Positions 41,635 through 42,074 of a stretch of DNA of 42,074 nucleotides are shown piece after piece. The stretch covers positions 1-42,074 of the forward strand of contig NZ_FNPH01000018.1 in assembly GCF_900107255.1 (NCBI RefSeq). Reading direction: 5' to 3'. The position numbers were made by a program, and so were the translations under genes. The stretch comes from Micromonospora pattaloongensis (GTDB taxonomy: Bacteria > Actinomycetota > Actinomycetes > Mycobacteriales > Micromonosporaceae). A model generated the notes under the pieces. That model was not told where the DNA came from. It searched no databases and saw only the letters and a list, made by a program, of their open reading frames with translations. The number at the start of each line of letters is the position of its first letter. Position 1 is the first letter of the stretch.

Positions 41635-42074
41635 GTGGGTATCAACAGTGAGCTTTTCAAGCAGTGGATTCCGAACGTCATCGAGAACAAGAACCGCGTC
41701 GCGCTGGCCGTGTCCAGCCTCGCCGTCTTCGGCGCGCTCGCCGGCGCCAGCCCGGCGGCCGCTGCCAGCGCCCAGCTCGACAACCCGACGGCCCGCACCA
41801 CCGCGGCCGCCGAGCAGATCGTGGCCCGGGCCGACAAGCCGGCCGAGCACAAGGAGGCGGCGCCGTCGGTGGAGCAGTTGATGACCAACGGTGTGCCGGC
41901 TGATCAGTCGACGTATGAGATGACGCCGGAGCGGATGGCGAATGCGAAGGCGATCATTGAGGCGGGTAAGCAGATGAATCTGCCGCCGCGGGCGTGGGTG
42001 ATCGCGATCGCGACGTCGCTGCAGGAGTCGAAGCTGGATAACCTGGGTCACCTGGGTGACCGTAACGACCATGA
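41635..42074 (+). CDS. Exported lysozyme/transglycosylase-like protein, N-terminal part (runs off the window)
   Basis: GTG at 41635 reads MGINSELFKQWIPNVIENKN, a signal peptide (NRVALAVSSLAVFGALAGAS then PAAAASA), a low-complexity Ala/Glu linker, and the start of a domain. That domain reads YEMTPERMANAKAIIEAGKQ, then MNLPPRAWVIAIATSLQESKLDNLGHLGD. ATSLQESKLDNLGHLGD resembles the catalytic-Glu region of lytic transglycosylase-like wall proteins found in Micromonosporaceae. The ribosome site is weak (GAGAGATTGG). Codon choice changes near 41890 from C-ending to many T- and G-ending codons (GCT, GAT, TAT, ATT, AAT, GGT), unlike the rest of the window. Confidence 0.75.
   Translation, partial: MGINSELFKQWIPNVIENKNRVALAVSSLAVFGALAGASPAAAASAQLDNPTARTTAAAEQIVARADKPAEHKEAAPSVEQLMTNGVPADQSTYEMTPERMANAKAIIEAGKQMNLPPRAWVIAIATSLQESKLDNLGHLGDRNDH

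Overview
The window is very GC-rich, with strong third-position G/C bias, frequent GTG starts and GGAGG-type ribosome binding sites. Its gene content (GlgX-TreY-TreZ, an actinobacterial-type SecA2, an Rv2629-like protein, GAF-ANTAR, SigB/SigF-type sigma factor with STAS and RsbW-like partners) points to an actinomycete, most likely Micromonosporaceae. The family placement is inference from gene style only. I see no tRNA, rRNA, CRISPR array, insertion sequence or phage module.

Layout. 1-6.7 kb: the 5' end of a divergent glycosyltransferase, then a tight glgX-treY-treZ operon that turns glycogen into trehalose. 6.9-12.7 kb: small membrane and hypothetical proteins, an Rv2629/baeRF-like protein, a haem-oxygenase-like di-iron protein convergent with a CDGSH iron-sulfur protein, and a 469-residue protein I do not recognise. 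12.9-18.4 kb: a sigma factor fused to a STAS domain, a lone cytochrome oxidase subunit I (ctaD), a STAS-RsbW fusion, a free STAS antagonist, a DUF4383 membrane protein, and an AT-rich regulatory stretch with a three-way-junction fold in front of a 56-residue membrane peptide. 18.4-24.5 kb: formaldehyde dehydrogenase, secA2, GAF-ANTAR, DUF2231 and DUF3500. 24.6-27.7 kb: ankyrin and DUF305 genes divergent from a secreted LVIVD protein, with a perfect CRP-type site between them. 27.8-32.9 kb: a cupin, a secreted CE3-CBM2 esterase, a patatin, a cysteine dioxygenase-rhodanese pair, an orphan winged-helix regulator and a kinase-like protein without a P-loop. 33-36.6 kb: DksA-like, two DUF72 proteins, DUF2267 and Dps. 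36.6-42 kb: a GH3 glucosidase, a Tat-exported type II cholesterol oxidase, and the start of an exported wall-hydrolase-like protein.

The thread through the window is the general stress response. At least five promoter-like sites of the SigB/SigF type (GTTT, 15-17 bases, GGGTA-like) stand in front of ctaD, DUF4383, the GAF-ANTAR gene, DUF2231 and the DksA-like/DUF72 pair. The window also encodes a candidate sigma factor and its partner-switching proteins. Of the three STAS domains, only the free one keeps the phosphorylatable serine; the two fused ones have Ala or Pro there. Trehalose synthesis, Dps, the Rv2629-like protein and CDO-rhodanese fit the same physiology. The most unusual sequence-level items are the sigma-STAS fusion, the three-way-junction element at 18111-18167 with the adjoining 20-bp palindrome, and the near-perfect palindrome that ends exactly at the secA2 start codon.
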